A stretch of 64,000 nt of DNA, from the NCBI GenBank assembly GCA_004565275.1, contig SDOX01000166.1, positions 287,933 through 351,932 of the forward strand, read 5' to 3'. The notes below the pieces were generated by a model. It worked only from the letters and a program-made list of their open reading frames with translations. It ran no database searches and had not been told where the DNA came from. Source of the DNA: Nannochloropsis salina CCMP1776. Taxonomy: Eukaryota > Sar > Eustigmatophyceae > Eustigmatales > Monodopsidaceae. Each line of letters begins with the position of its first letter. Position 1 is the first letter of the stretch. The position numbers were made by a program, and so were the translations under genes. Below, one piece after another: positions 23,624 to 34,123 of the stretch.

Positions 23624-23964
23624 TTTTGACAAGAAAAACAGAGCAAATTATTCACTTGAGTTCCTGACTCCTCGCGCGCCTACGTGCTTTAAGCAAGAGT
23701 TCCCTCGATGGGGATGGAGAACAAAGCTACTTTTCCTGTTATTGTACAACGTTCCTTTAGTAAAAACAGAGAAGGTGAAAATAGACGAGACAGGATGAGT
23801 GGAAGAAGCCAAGATGAAAGTCCCTGCCCCCCTCCACGGCGTGCGTCGACTGCGCTTTCCTTCATCAGCGAGAGGTTAACCCGCCTACCTCGTGAACCCC
23901 CAACACTGACTCCCACTCTCGCAAGAAACAGATGACGGACTAGAAAAGGGACCACATTTGAGTC
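23624..23964. promoter_or_regulatory. Divergent promoter region, hotdog gene / NFACT gene
   Basis: About 340 bp between two divergent ATGs; presumed shared promoter and 5' UTRs. No specific element recognised. Confidence 0.35.
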
Positions 23965-26256
23965 ATGATGAATCGCACCCCGCTTTTTTGGCTGGTACTG
24001 CTCCACTCCATTCCAAATTGCCTTCATGCCTTCGCCTCCTTCACTACACGGCTCCCGATGTATCAACCCTCAGGATCGATCCTTCCGGTCATGACAACCG
24101 CCGAGACCACGAAACTAGCAGGGCCTGAAAAGCCCTCGCGTTTGCAAACACTCGACTACACAACATTAGCTCTGGTGGCCTATGAGCTAAGAGAGCGGCT
24201 TTTGCCTGGACGAGTCGAGAATGTTATTCAGCAGGACGATTTCAGCCTGTTGCTTCAAATGCGCTGTGTCGATGATTTTACCTGGATGCTAATTTGCTGG
24301 CAACCAGAAGCCGCACGCGTTTGTTTGCAGAGGAATGGACCAAACGACAGTAATAGAAATAGCCGCGGGGACGGTCAAAGCAAACGAAGGGGAGGAGGCA
24401 ATGGAGTGTCGTCCACATTGTACAGCCTACCAGGCCAATTGAAGGGTTTTCTTCAGCTGAAGACGCTAATAAACGTGACGCTTCCTATACCCGGGGAACG
24501 CATTATGGTGTTTGAGTTTGCGGACCGTCTGACTGTGTCGGTTCCTACACACAAGCTTGTTGTAGAGGTCATGGGACGACGAAGCAACGTCATGCTTGTG
24601 GATGGAGACACCGACACTGTCCTCGCCTGTGGCTACCAAGTATCACCATTAAAATCTGTCCGTCCTGTTTCTATCGGCCAGCGATACACTTATCCCCCAC
24701 CATTGACCGCTCCGATGCCTCCGCCATTGCCCGAAGATCAGGCAGACATGGAGGCATACGAAAGCGAATTTATTCGGCGGATAACTCTTGTCCCATCCCA
24801 TTCTTTGCCCAAGGCCCTTATTTCTGCTTATCGAGGATTCAGCCCACAGCTTGTTGATGTGATGGGGTCCACAGTAGGCATTTCAAACGCAAGCACAACG
24901 CCTGTGGGAAATCTAGCCCGTGATGTGCTTGTACGCTTCTTCCGCGGCCCTGTTGTCATGTGGGTGCGACTCATTGTCATGCGAGACCCCAGGGTACTAG
25001 CAACGTCCGAATGTGGGCTCAGTTTGGACGGAAAGCGCTATACACCACTATTATTCCATCCTGGAAACGGGTGGCAGCCTGTGCCATCCGTGCTAAAGCT
25101 AGTGGAGGTTTATTATACGGCTTTTCTAAAGCGACAGGAGCTGAGAGATCTGCAACGGAGGGGACTCAACAGAGTCCAAGCCGTGCAGCACCGTTTACAG
25201 CGAACGCGACAGGAATTTCAGCGACAGCTCGATGCTGCAGCGGAAGAAGAAGTCAGCAAATTGCAGACTAAAGCGGAGCTGCTGACGACTTACGCCTATA
25301 GCTGGAAACAAGGGGATACCGAGTGTGTATGCCCAGACCTTGACACGGGAGAAGAGATTTGCATCCCACTGAAACCGGGAAAATCTGCTGCGGATGAAGC
25401 ACAGGCTACTTACGGTCGTATTCGTAAATTAAAGCGAAGTGTGGATGCCATAATGCCTTTACTGCAGAAAATCGACGTGAAGGTGGCGTATGTGGACGAG
25501 CTTGAGTCTAGCATCCAGCAACTTGGAAACTCGGCTCGCTTAGATGAAGACACACCTAATGTTCTAAACACTCGAACGCTTAGTCAAGACCTTGCAATCA
25601 TGCGGGAAATAGCTGAAGAGCTGGGCATGAATTGTCTTGATGGTAGAGGTGGAAGCTCCACCACTTTTTTTTCAACAATACTGAATCGGCTTTCTGTGCC
25701 TGGAACCGAGCAGAGCAGCCTGAGCAATTACAAAAATAGCAAAAATAGCAAGAGGAAAAAAATGGACAAGCCTGTCAGGGAGAAAAACAAAAAAATTCAA
25801 GGCAAAAGCACAGATGGTGCAAAGAAGTATGCACAGAGTATGACGATCCAATCATTTCGCCCTCCTTCTGTGGATAGTGCTCCAAATGTTGTAATGTACG
25901 TCGGTCGTAATAGTAAGCAGAACGATTACGTGACTTTTCAACTTGCACGAGATCATGAACTCTGGTTTCATGCTCAAGGAGTCCCTGGTGCCCACTGTTT
26001 AATGCGTATTGATCCAGGCGTCGAAGTAAGTGACGCAGATATGCAATTTGCAGCTGATTTAGCAGCTTATTTTAGCAAAGCGCGTGGATCAGGCCAAGTG
26101 CCTGTTATATGGACATCACCAAAGAACCTCAAACGTGTAGTTGGTGGTGGACCAGGCATGGTTCATGTAAGCAAGGAGAAGGTCTTGTGGGGGAGACCTT
26201 CGCGAGGCGAGAAAATTGTCCTTGAAAATGATGAGGACAATAACACTCTGATATGA
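23965..26256 (+). CDS. Plastid-targeted NFACT/RqcH-like ribosome quality control protein
   Basis: Single exon, 763 residues. It starts with a signal peptide (MMNRTPLFWLVLLHSIPNC) followed by LHAFASF, matching the signal plus Phe-transit pattern of plastid import in red-lineage algae. The NFACT-N domain follows (TTLALVAYELRERLLPGRV, FEFADRLTVSVPTHKLVVEV, MGRRSNVMLVDGDT), then a coiled coil (about 390-520) and a C-terminal NFACT-R domain (MYVGRNSKQNDYVTFQLA, HELWFHAQGVPGAHCLMRI). Bacterial RqcH binds stalled 50S-peptidyl-tRNA and adds Ala tails; the plastid form would do this on plastid ribosomes. Where RqcH/NEMF proteins carry an Asp-Arg pair needed for tailing, this protein has Glu178-Arg179 (PIPGERIMVF). 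The length and domain order are normal for bacterial-type members. Cyanobacterial ancestry is plausible but untested. Confidence 0.88.
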   Translation: MMNRTPLFWLVLLHSIPNCLHAFASFTTRLPMYQPSGSILPVMTTAETTKLAGPEKPSRLQTLDYTTLALVAYELRERLLPGRVENVIQQDDFSLLLQMRCVDDFTWMLICWQPEAARVCLQRNGPNDSNRNSRGDGQSKRRGGGNGVSSTLYSLPGQLKGFLQLKTLINVTLPIPGERIMVFEFADRLTVSVPTHKLVVEVMGRRSNVMLVDGDTDTVLACGYQVSPLKSVRPVSIGQRYTYPPPLTAPMPPPLPEDQADMEAYESEFIRRITLVPSHSLPKALISAYRGFSPQLVDVMGSTVGISNASTTPVGNLARDVLVRFFRGPVVMWVRLIVMRDPRVLATSECGLSLDGKRYTPLLFHPGNGWQPVPSVLKLVEVYYTAFLKRQELRDLQRRGLNRVQAVQHRLQRTRQEFQRQLDAAAEEEVSKLQTKAELLTTYAYSWKQGDTECVCPDLDTGEEICIPLKPGKSAADEAQATYGRIRKLKRSVDAIMPLLQKIDVKVAYVDELESSIQQLGNSARLDEDTPNVLNTRTLSQDLAIMREIAEELGMNCLDGRGGSSTTFFSTILNRLSVPGTEQSSLSNYKNSKNSKRKKMDKPVREKNKKIQGKSTDGAKKYAQSMTIQSFRPPSVDSAPNVVMYVGRNSKQNDYVTFQLARDHELWFHAQGVPGAHCLMRIDPGVEVSDADMQFAADLAAYFSKARGSGQVPVIWTSPKNLKRVVGGGPGMVHVSKEKVLWGRPSRGEKIVLENDEDNNTLI

Positions 26257-26375
26257 AGAAAGCACCATGTCAATTTAGAAATCATTTCCAGATATATGTG
26301 AAACATTTTTATAACTTTGTTATTCTTTAGCATTAATAGCTTTGAGACTCGAGACATTTCAAGCATTTTTCACAT

Positions 26376-28222
26376 TCAATGAAGGCGAGCGGGCTTGAGA
26401 TTTTGGTAATCACAGGTCCATATCTGTACAAGTGGGTAGAATTCTTGTAACAACACCTTCGCGGAGCGCGCGGGATCGCAAAGCAGTTTTCCAGTAGGAC
26501 TTTCACATTCATTACGCAAGTTGACATTTGCAACTCCCTCTGTTCCGCGTCGTTCTGTCCCACCCCCAGGCAGAAGATGACGCATGACGATTGCGGGGAC
26601 ATGCGGTAAATGAGTAAAAGTGGGGGAACGAGTAAGCTGTAAAAGCACATCCTCCGCTCTATTGTATAGTCCACATTTTTTAGCAAGATCTACATTGGAG
26701 GTTGCCACTAGATTATACATGCGATCCCAGTCAGAACCAAAAGGATCTGTTGAGTAATGGTTAAAAATATCTCGGTCATGTATGGTTTCATAGGAAGGAT
26801 ACAAAGGTATCGCATCCGCGCTGGTGAAAGAGACGTATCGAGAGTCGTACCGAGCTGTATCCGCCACTCGAATGTCATCGAATAATCCATAAGGTGTTCT
26901 AGGTAATTTTCCTGTGATCCGGATAATGTAATCTTTCTTCCCAATCTCCTTCGGCATGCACCAGAAAATATAGTTTTCATTTGCGTTTCGGACAGCCACC
27001 CCACGGCGAATGATTGGATTTTGTTCAGGATCGAATAATGAGAATTCGGTTGCGTTGCATTCTGTTCCAATCTGCAAATTCTTGGGCCACCATGTATTGA
27101 ATCTCAAGTCCAAATTTTCAATAAATTCTTCGGTCCTTGCCTGAAATTCGTCGGAGCACCGACGAATAATATCCCATCCTCCATTTCTGTGGTTCAAAAT
27201 TTCTACTAATGGCATTTCTACATAACCCCATTCTCGATTACTCCCACTACGATCTTCTCCCGCCCGCGGATCTAAAAGTTGAAGTCGAAACGCTAGCAAT
27301 GCATATAGCGACGTCGAGCCAGGTCGAAGCGCCGCCATTTCGTTGGGATATCCCTTACTGCCATCCTTAGAGATGTATATTTCGTAAGTTCCCATGTTGT
27401 CTTCTGTGACTTCAATGTCATTGAAGGGATTCTTGCCCAATGAGGGTCGAATATCAGTGTCATGAAGTGTACTTATCGATTGTAAGCTTGCATCGTACAC
27501 AGTAAAACTGAAATATCGTACGTACGGAAACTTGCCACGAATGCGATAAACTTCTTCTTCTTTGTGGGGAGGCGGACTGGGCGATGATTTCAAGGCAGAG
27601 CCTCGACTATCCTTCGTAAAATACGAATGTTGCCCAAGCCGCATGCCTGTTTGTTCCCGCTGCTGCTGAAGTTCTTGTTGCTGAGTGAGAGCGTTCGAGG
27701 AAAACACAAATCCTTGCATGTTATACTGTATGTACATATCCGGAAGGAAAGGTTTTTCATCGTCGGGGGACAGGACCGGGGACCACGCACAGTTGGCCAG
27801 CCGATCAACTCGATGTAATAATTGCGAAGTCGAATATCGAGTAGAGTTCTGTCGTAAGGTAGAGGAAGAAAGCCTATCACTACCCTTGTGGTTTCCTTCG
27901 CCGGATGCAATCTCAAAGTCTGCAATCGCATCATGGGAGGCTGCATCTCCTTTCGCAAAACTAAGTGATGGGGCCCAAGTCCAATGAAATATAATAAGAG
28001 ATTATGAAGTGAATCAGTAGAAAAAAAGTTCACATTTTACGCACAATCAATTGCTTAGATGTGTAGAGGACGGCCGTTAAGTAGATACGTTATTTCCCTT
28101 TCCAAAGTGCTTATGAGTAAATTTCCCATGAAAAGATTTTCTTTTAGTAGAGACTCATACCTTATGAAAGCAGTAGAAAGTATGATAAGCTTAAGTCCGA
28201 TCAGGAGTGAATGGTTGAGCAT
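26376..28222 (-). CDS. Secreted protein of unknown function with internal duplication
   Basis: Two exons on the minus strand: 28222-28161 and 27960-26376 (donor AG|GTATGAG, acceptor CACTTAG), phases matching, 548 residues. Exon 1 plus the start of exon 2 gives a clean signal peptide (MLNHSLLIGLKLIILSTAFI). The body has the pattern VYRIRGKFPYVRYFSFTVYD, then STLHDTDI, and about 250 residues later a related block DYIIRITGKLPRTP with RYVSFTSADAI and ETIHDRDI, so the fold is probably repeated. This resembles the DUF1214/1254-like group of secreted proteins in bacteria and algae; none has a function I can assign. The C-terminus has a basic, Gly-rich segment. It is convergent with the NFACT gene at only 119 bp. 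Confidence 0.75.
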
Positions 28223-28691
28223 CTTGTAGAGACGATTGAGCTGCACTGAATTTATCGGTTATAGACTTGCCCCTGTTTCTGTTTGTGGAACACAAGGACC
28301 AAGTGAAACAAGAGAAAGTAAGCGCGAAAACGAGGAACCATGGAAACAAAACAGTCATTAAGACAATTCTTTCTGGTCCAGTGCACGATCAGTGTTGCAC
28401 CGGAAGAAACCTTCATGATAAAATGCGGTGGACACGTCCCGGAGGGAGGGGAGGTTAGACTGCGAACGGAAGGGGTCGGGAAAGATCGAGGAACGGCTCG
28501 CTTTGTACTCGAGGGACTGCCGGGGACGCTGCAACATTGAGAGACAGGATATTGAGAAACTACTGACCAAGTTACCTATTTTAGACACTTCCCCTTCTCC
28601 TTTTCTTTCCTCGAACAGTAGTGCACCCGCATCGGCGCTTTAGGTACCGGCAGGCGCCTTCTTCAGGGCGTTGACGCAGATTTCCTCTCTA
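28223..28691. promoter_or_regulatory. Divergent promoter region
   Basis: About 470 bp between the secreted protein gene and the plastid protein gene. Short open frames lack domains. Presumed promoters and 5' UTRs. Confidence 0.35.
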
Positions 28692-29441
28692 ATGAAACTC
28701 TGCTTTTCGGTCCTCGTACTTCTGGCACTCTTGCAGGCCTTGACGTTCACGCATGCTTTTGTTGTGAGGCTCTCAAAATCCTCAGTCCTCGCCCCTCTGG
28801 CTTCCACATCCTCTCCTCCGCCGCCTACTACAACCTCCCCCACCTCCACTGGCTCAAGTAAAAAGGCCAGTCTTTCCTCGAACGTCCCTTGGGACCTGAG
28901 CGTCGTTATCAAGAAAGAGGGCTACTCTGATATTCAGGCAGATTTTCGAATACGCTTCGTGAAGGAATCTGGTTACGAGCCTCCTCAAGGCCGAATCTTT
29001 GTAGAGCGAGACCCGCTTGCACTCATCGATACGGATGAGAAAGGCTTCGCCTTGGGACCTGCTCCGGCATGGACACTGAGCGAAGACAAGAATGACAGGC
29101 AATGGGGTCTGTGGATCTGGGGGCTTTTCGACGAACCTCTATTCCCGTATCTCTATTTTTCTCTGCCGGTGCTCGATGACTGCTTGACAGAAGTGGATGA
29201 GGAGGGAGAAAGGAGGAAAGAGCTCCGACCTGTCTTTGGCGGGACCGGTATTCCCGGCAATCGTTTGGACTTTCGTTTCAACCACGTGCGACAAGACGGA
29301 GCGGTGTCACTTTCTGAAGGTCAGCTTACATTCAAGGAGGTGGAGATGCAAAAAGTAGACCCGCTGGGGATCGGCGGCGTGGTGAATGTAGGGGATGTGA
29401 AGGACGCGGGGGAGGCTCAACTCCGGCCGGTCTTAATTTAG
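28692..29441 (+). CDS. Plastid-targeted protein of unknown function
   Basis: Single exon; I use the ATG that opens MKLCFSVLVLLALLQALTF rather than the TTG seven codons upstream. The product has 249 residues. The signal peptide is followed by THAFVVRLSKSSVLAPLAS, a bipartite plastid presequence with Phe at the cleavage point, and by a Ser/Thr/Pro linker. The mature part has a conserved-looking core: VVIKKEGYSDIQADFRIRF, GRIFVERDP, RQWGLWIWGLFDEPLFPYLY and IPGNRLDFRFNH. The aromatic-rich block suggests a beta-barrel or beta-sandwich fold. I do not recognise the family. It converges with the PLP enzyme gene 111 bp downstream. Confidence 0.8.
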   Translation: MKLCFSVLVLLALLQALTFTHAFVVRLSKSSVLAPLASTSSPPPPTTTSPTSTGSSKKASLSSNVPWDLSVVIKKEGYSDIQADFRIRFVKESGYEPPQGRIFVERDPLALIDTDEKGFALGPAPAWTLSEDKNDRQWGLWIWGLFDEPLFPYLYFSLPVLDDCLTEVDEEGERRKELRPVFGGTGIPGNRLDFRFNHVRQDGAVSLSEGQLTFKEVEMQKVDPLGIGGVVNVGDVKDAGEAQLRPVLI

Positions 29442-29552
29442 GCTGTAGAAGCGTGCATGGCAACGACGGACGAGCAGAGGCTAGAAACAATTCTGGAAGA
29501 AGAAGCTGGTATCTCAAGTCTCACTTGTTCGCACCGTATTTCTTGACGTAAA

Positions 29553-30902
29553 TTACTCGCCGGGGTCTGGTAGCATCTTTCGGTATCGATACCTTGCCAG
29601 CTGGCTGGGCAGGCCCTCCATGCCCCCGGTGTGTATGTACAGGAGCTTGTCGTGCTTGGCCCTTAGGACCGACCAGTGCTGCCTGATCACGCACCAGGCG
29701 CGAGGTCCGTAGAGCAGGTCCAGCTGCAGCCCGTGCTTTTCTCCCATCTCATACCACATGTCGATCAGCGCCTGCTCGGGTTGGCCGAACACGTGAGGCG
29801 CGGAGCCCTCCAAGACCTCGGGAAACGCCCCCTGTGGCGCCTTCTCCCTCCACCCTTCCGATTCGTGCTCCGCGCCTGGCTTCCCTCCTTTCCTCCCCCC
29901 TGGCTCCCCCCGCCCCCCCGGCCGAGCGGGTGTTTCGGGAAGCGCCTCGCTGCGGGTGAGACGAGCCATTTGCGCCCGTAGGTAGGTGCCGTCCCCGACA
30001 CAGGGCACCGCATACACGACCGGACTTCTCCCCAGAGACGAGCTGGCCAGGGTCCTCGCCAGGTAGAAAGCCGTCGTGCCCGTCCCAGCCGGGAGGACCA
30101 CAGCCAGCGGCTTTACCTCGGCCTTCTCGCCGGACCCGCTTTCCGTCGCCCACCAGTCCTCCACTTCCCGGCCCAGGCGGTCGATCCCTTCCTCCGCTCC
30201 TGGGAAGGCAGCCCCTTGCGGCACGAGGAGCAGATCGTAGGCTTCACGCGCAAGCAGGTCCCCTTCTCTCTCTACAAGCCTCTTCTTCAGACGTATACAC
30301 CTGGCCTCGCCGTCCCCTCCTTCGGTCTCATCTGTTGCCCCAAAAATGTCCTGGAACTCTGAGGCACGGAGCTCGCGAAAATCCACACCCAGCTCCAGAG
30401 CACGCCTGTAGTTCCCCACTGGATGGTCTTTCAGCCACGCAGGGATCGTCTTTGTGTAGTAGATGAGTCGCTTCTGCTGTACGCCGCACACGAAGCCCGC
30501 GAGCGCGGCCAGGGCATTGCTTTGGACCCCCCCCCAGCTGAAACAGACAGCGGGGAAAGGGCGAGAAGAAGACAAAGGGTATGAAGATGCCAGGCCCCAG
30601 AGCTTCCGAGCCTTATTGCCGTGAATTCCGGCACCCAGGAGGTCCAACTTGTCGTCTCTTTTCACGTAAACTTTCAAGTGGTCGTCGAAAATACCATGAA
30701 TCTCTTCAACAGGAGAGGGCTGGAGATAAGAAGGTAGGGTCGCCCTTCCTATGAGTGCAGCGCTTGCCAGAGGAAGAGGAGGAATGTGAAGGTTGCTGAG
30801 ACCCACTCGTTGGAAGCGGTGTGAAGCGCCAGGTCGGGCGTGGAATGCAGTTACGAGGCTTACACACATGTTCACCCCGACTGAAGTGAAAGAAGTACAC
30901 AT
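29553..30902 (-). CDS. ACC deaminase / D-cysteine desulfhydrase family PLP enzyme
   Basis: Single exon, 449 residues from the ATG at 30902 (the frame is open upstream only to a GTG). It belongs to fold type II PLP enzymes of the ACC deaminase/D-cysteine desulfhydrase group: KRDDKLDLLGAGIHGNKARK carries the Schiff-base lysine (about Lys97), SWGGVQSNALAALAGF contacts substrate and PLP, and VVLPAGTGTTAFYLART is the phosphate-binding loop. A low-complexity Gly/Arg/Glu insert lies near residues 310-350. The N-terminus (MCTSFTSVGVNMCVSLVTAF-HARPG) looks like a weak signal peptide followed by Phe, so plastid import is possible. Reaction: breakdown of D-cysteine, or of ACC, to ammonia and a keto acid; the exact substrate cannot be told. 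Confidence 0.85.
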   Translation of the reverse strand: MCTSFTSVGVNMCVSLVTAFHARPGASHRFQRVGLSNLHIPPLPLASAALIGRATLPSYLQPSPVEEIHGIFDDHLKVYVKRDDKLDLLGAGIHGNKARKLWGLASSYPLSSSRPFPAVCFSWGGVQSNALAALAGFVCGVQQKRLIYYTKTIPAWLKDHPVGNYRRALELGVDFRELRASEFQDIFGATDETEGGDGEARCIRLKKRLVEREGDLLAREAYDLLLVPQGAAFPGAEEGIDRLGREVEDWWATESGSGEKAEVKPLAVVLPAGTGTTAFYLARTLASSSLGRSPVVYAVPCVGDGTYLRAQMARLTRSEALPETPARPGGRGEPGGRKGGKPGAEHESEGWREKAPQGAFPEVLEGSAPHVFGQPEQALIDMWYEMGEKHGLQLDLLYGPRAWCVIRQHWSVLRAKHDKLLYIHTGGMEGLPSQLARYRYRKMLPDPGE

Positions 30903-33043
30903 TTTTTTTTCTGAAGGCGACTTGAATGGTTTTCCAAATAGGTTCCTAAGCGCACGATAAGTCGTCACGGGAGAAAGAACAGAATATGTAGCATTCGATA
31001 GGAGGCTGTACACATTTTGTATGGAAGAATCACCGCGAGTAAGACCACATGCCTGGCAAAGTGTGTGCCACGTTTAAGGCTTGTCTCTATACTTTCAATT
31101 TGTACCCTGGGGGCGTGGATGACCTTTCATCATTCTTTGATTGAGTATCCCTGCCAATGCGGGCAGCTTCCCTCTGTTTTTGTTCGGGAGCTGACGTTAG
31201 ACGAGCATGTCAGTTTGCTTCAAGAACATGACCTACGGCATTGTGAAGCCCAAACCTTTGTACAACTTTTCGTTTCTCTGTAAATTTCCCTTGCAGTATT
31301 CTTTCTTATCCTTGAATAATCATGTCCAACCTCCTGGCCCCGTAAAAGGTTGAAGAAACCTAACCGGAAAAAGCCTTTTTTTCTAATTTTTTTATTGCGC
31401 AAATTCGTGCATTTTCTCCCAAGGATCGCCGTAATTAATCAAGATAAGTAGTTTCTACCTTGCTTGGTTTTCGTGCGGGTTAAGTTGGAAACGAAAAAAG
31501 CCTAAAACCTATCGCAGTGACGCACAAGATCAATATTGATACTCCACTTTCATAACAATGGGACATCATGCGCAGAATGTGGATTGCCATTCGTAAGAGT
31601 CCAACAATTTTGAAGTCCGGTCTTCATGAAGAAGATGATGTCTATGCTGCACACAATCCAGTAGGGGCACATAAAATCCCCTTTTTCTCAAAAGAAATCC
31701 CACTCCGCCCTCCTGATATTTTTAACCAGCAAGCGAGACAACAATACACATAAATCTGCCTCGATTATATTTTAGGGTATGCATAGATTACCTTATCGTT
31801 AAAACGAAACCTTACCTGTTGATGAGCAAGCTGCTGCGTGGATCTAGATAGTTTTGCGTGATAAGTCGATTCACACCGGATGCGGGTGGAAACGACAATA
31901 GTGGGGCAGATTGAGGATGCCTTGTTCACAAAGGTTAAAATACTCCGCATTTTTAGAATCAAATGAGAGTCATGAAGGCACCTTCGTTCACGCAGCTGAG
32001 AACATTTTTCTGAGCATCTTCATTTCTTCAATACCTACCTTGGGTAGTTTGCCTAACCCAGACAGCGGTCGTCTTTCTATCACACCGACCGCTGTGCATC
32101 ATCAGTTCTTACTTCGAACGCCATCTAAGTCCAAGTCCGTTATTTGCCTTGCTTGGTGAGGGTGGATGTTGCAAGGTCAATCCTCTCCGGTGGTGTGATA
32201 CTGACAGGTCTCGGTTTCTCCTTTTCTTAACGTTGTTTGGTCGCAAAGGTGGCCAAACCTCTGCATAATGTACGATACTTCAATCATCGAAATAGCTAGA
32301 CTTTTACAATAAATCTAGAAAGGACATCCATAAATTTCCTTCCCTCTCTTTCGTAATTTTCGGGGAAACCGAAGGGACCAGGAGGTAACGAACAACAAAG
32401 AATCCAGTGGACTTCTTTGCCTTTTTAATTCACTCTTGTGTCGCTCACATTGCTGCCACACTTTCTTTATAGCATGCCCACATGTTAGGGAAGGCACTTT
32501 CATCTATCTAGGTTCAGTTTCCGGCTTTACCGGCAGCAAAAGAGAACCTCAGAAAATGATAATGGATAGTACATTTTATGCATCGATCCGAGTTTAAACA
32601 ATTTCTCATGTAACACTTGCAGCTATGTGAATTATTCTCGATTTGAGCCTCCAATCTTGGGTACTTTCTGTACAGTCTACGTTCCCATTTTTGTGGCAGT
32701 AGCCCTTCGGCGATGGCAGTACATACTAGGAGACAAAGCTGAGATCTGACGCCTGGCCTGCGGAACACACGCTGGTCAAGTTGACAGTGGATCGCAAAAT
32801 TTGGCACATCATGCATCCTCAGTTGTGCGCTCCCCAGTCATACATCATACTTGTTCTCAGGTGACACCGCAGATTTGTTCTTTCTTGTTCTTTTACCATG
32901 CCGCGACTCTGCCTTCGTCTTGGCACATTTTGCACATGGAAAAGCCGCAACTTTGTAGAAATGCACGATAGTCACATTCTTGCTTACCACCAACACGTTG
33001 TTCTAACGATTCTCATCATCATGGCAGAGTGGACATTGTTGAA
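30903..33043. other. AT-rich gene-poor region
   Basis: About 2.1 kb between the divergent PLP enzyme and proteasome genes. It is clearly AT-richer than its neighbours and holds only open frames under 100 codons, none protein-like. I looked for tRNA, snRNA and repeat structure and recognised none. The part nearest 33043 should contain the proteasome promoter and possibly its first exon. Confidence 0.45.
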
Positions 33044-34123
33044 ATGAGTCAGAGACACACGTCCTGCGCACCGACGCCCTCGAGAATCAAAAGGCACGGC
33101 TTATGCATGGGCCGAATCCTTTGCATGCTTCTTTTCTTTTTTCCAGTCATAATTGTTGCCGTATCCCGTCCGGGTCAGGAATACCCGAGAGGGAGTTCCT
33201 TTAATTTGGGCCTCATTGACGACAACGCAAACGATGGTGCGAGCGCCGGCCTCGGGGCGGGAGGCGTCGACTTCCTTGGCGGGCTGTCGACAGGGACAAC
33301 GATGGTGGCAGCCAAGTACAAAGACGGAGTAGTGGTTGGGGCAGACTCCCGCTCAGTGAAGAGTAAGTAACAATTCATTTGCTGTCGCTTTTCACCCCGC
33401 TATTGACCAATCAAATGGTAACCGTATTGCTTCCCTCCAAAAGACGGTCGCTACGTGGCAGACCGCTTCACAGACAAGGTGCAGCAAGTCAGCGAATACG
33501 TTGTACTGGTCTGTTCAGGACGCACGGCCGTTGTGCAACGTCTCAACCAGGAAATCGCGGCGCGACTGCGGTTCTATCAAATTCAACATCAACGGTTGCC
33601 CACGAGCCGGCACGCTGCTGCTGTGCTCCGCATCCTCATGCGGATGGGCCTAGAACCTGTGGAGGAAAAGCAGCAGCGAAACGACAAAACTCAAGTAACA
33701 ATGGACACTGATGCACTGGCGGCGGGATGGAGTCCAAGGGAGGGTCCGCGCATTCATCAGGTGCTGACAGGGGGCACAGTGCTTGAGGCACGAGATTACG
33801 CCGTGGCCGGGCACGGGGCTGACTACATCGTAGGCTTTATGGACGCGCACTACCCCCAAGCAGAGGAAGCAGGCAAAGCATTGGCGCATGCAGGGATGTC
33901 TAAGGAGGACTGCGAAGAAATTGTGAGACGCGCCATGGCCCTGGCCGTGGGACGAGACACGCAGTCGGGCGAGGGCGTGACGATAGCAGTCGTGAACCCG
34001 CAGGGGACTACGAAGAGGGTGCTTTCCTCGGCCGAGCTCCAAAGGAGCCTCAAAAAAGCCTTGAGCGTTGTCAAAGCGACGGAAAATAGGAAGGAGAAGA
34101 AACGCGAGGGTGCTACACCATAG
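33044..34123 (+). CDS. 20S proteasome subunit beta1 (beta type-6)
   Basis: Exons 33044-33362 and 33444-34123, donor AGA|GTAAGT, acceptor CTCCAAAAG, phase 1. The catalytic threonine is exposed by cleavage in LSTG-TTMVAAKYKDGVVVGAD (Thr85 in this model), and Asp/Arg of GADSR and Lys of AAKYK are present, so the subunit should be active. Exon 2 continues with NGRYVADRFTDK, VVLVCSGRTA and GWSPREGPRIHQV. The caspase-like beta1 (PSMB6/PRE3) class fits best. The propeptide in this model contains a hydrophobic run (MLLFFFPVIIVAV), but its first half is also a near-perfect intron end (CTTTTCTTTTTTCCAG at 33131-33146), so the true first exon may lie upstream. The mature enzyme part is secure. Confidence 0.88.

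Noticed and set aside
31014-33043. tRNA or spliceosomal RNA genes in the AT-rich gap
   Set aside because: I looked for T-loop motifs, U6 and U5 cores and Sm sites; one T-rich Sm-like run near 31385 has no matching stem or loop around it.
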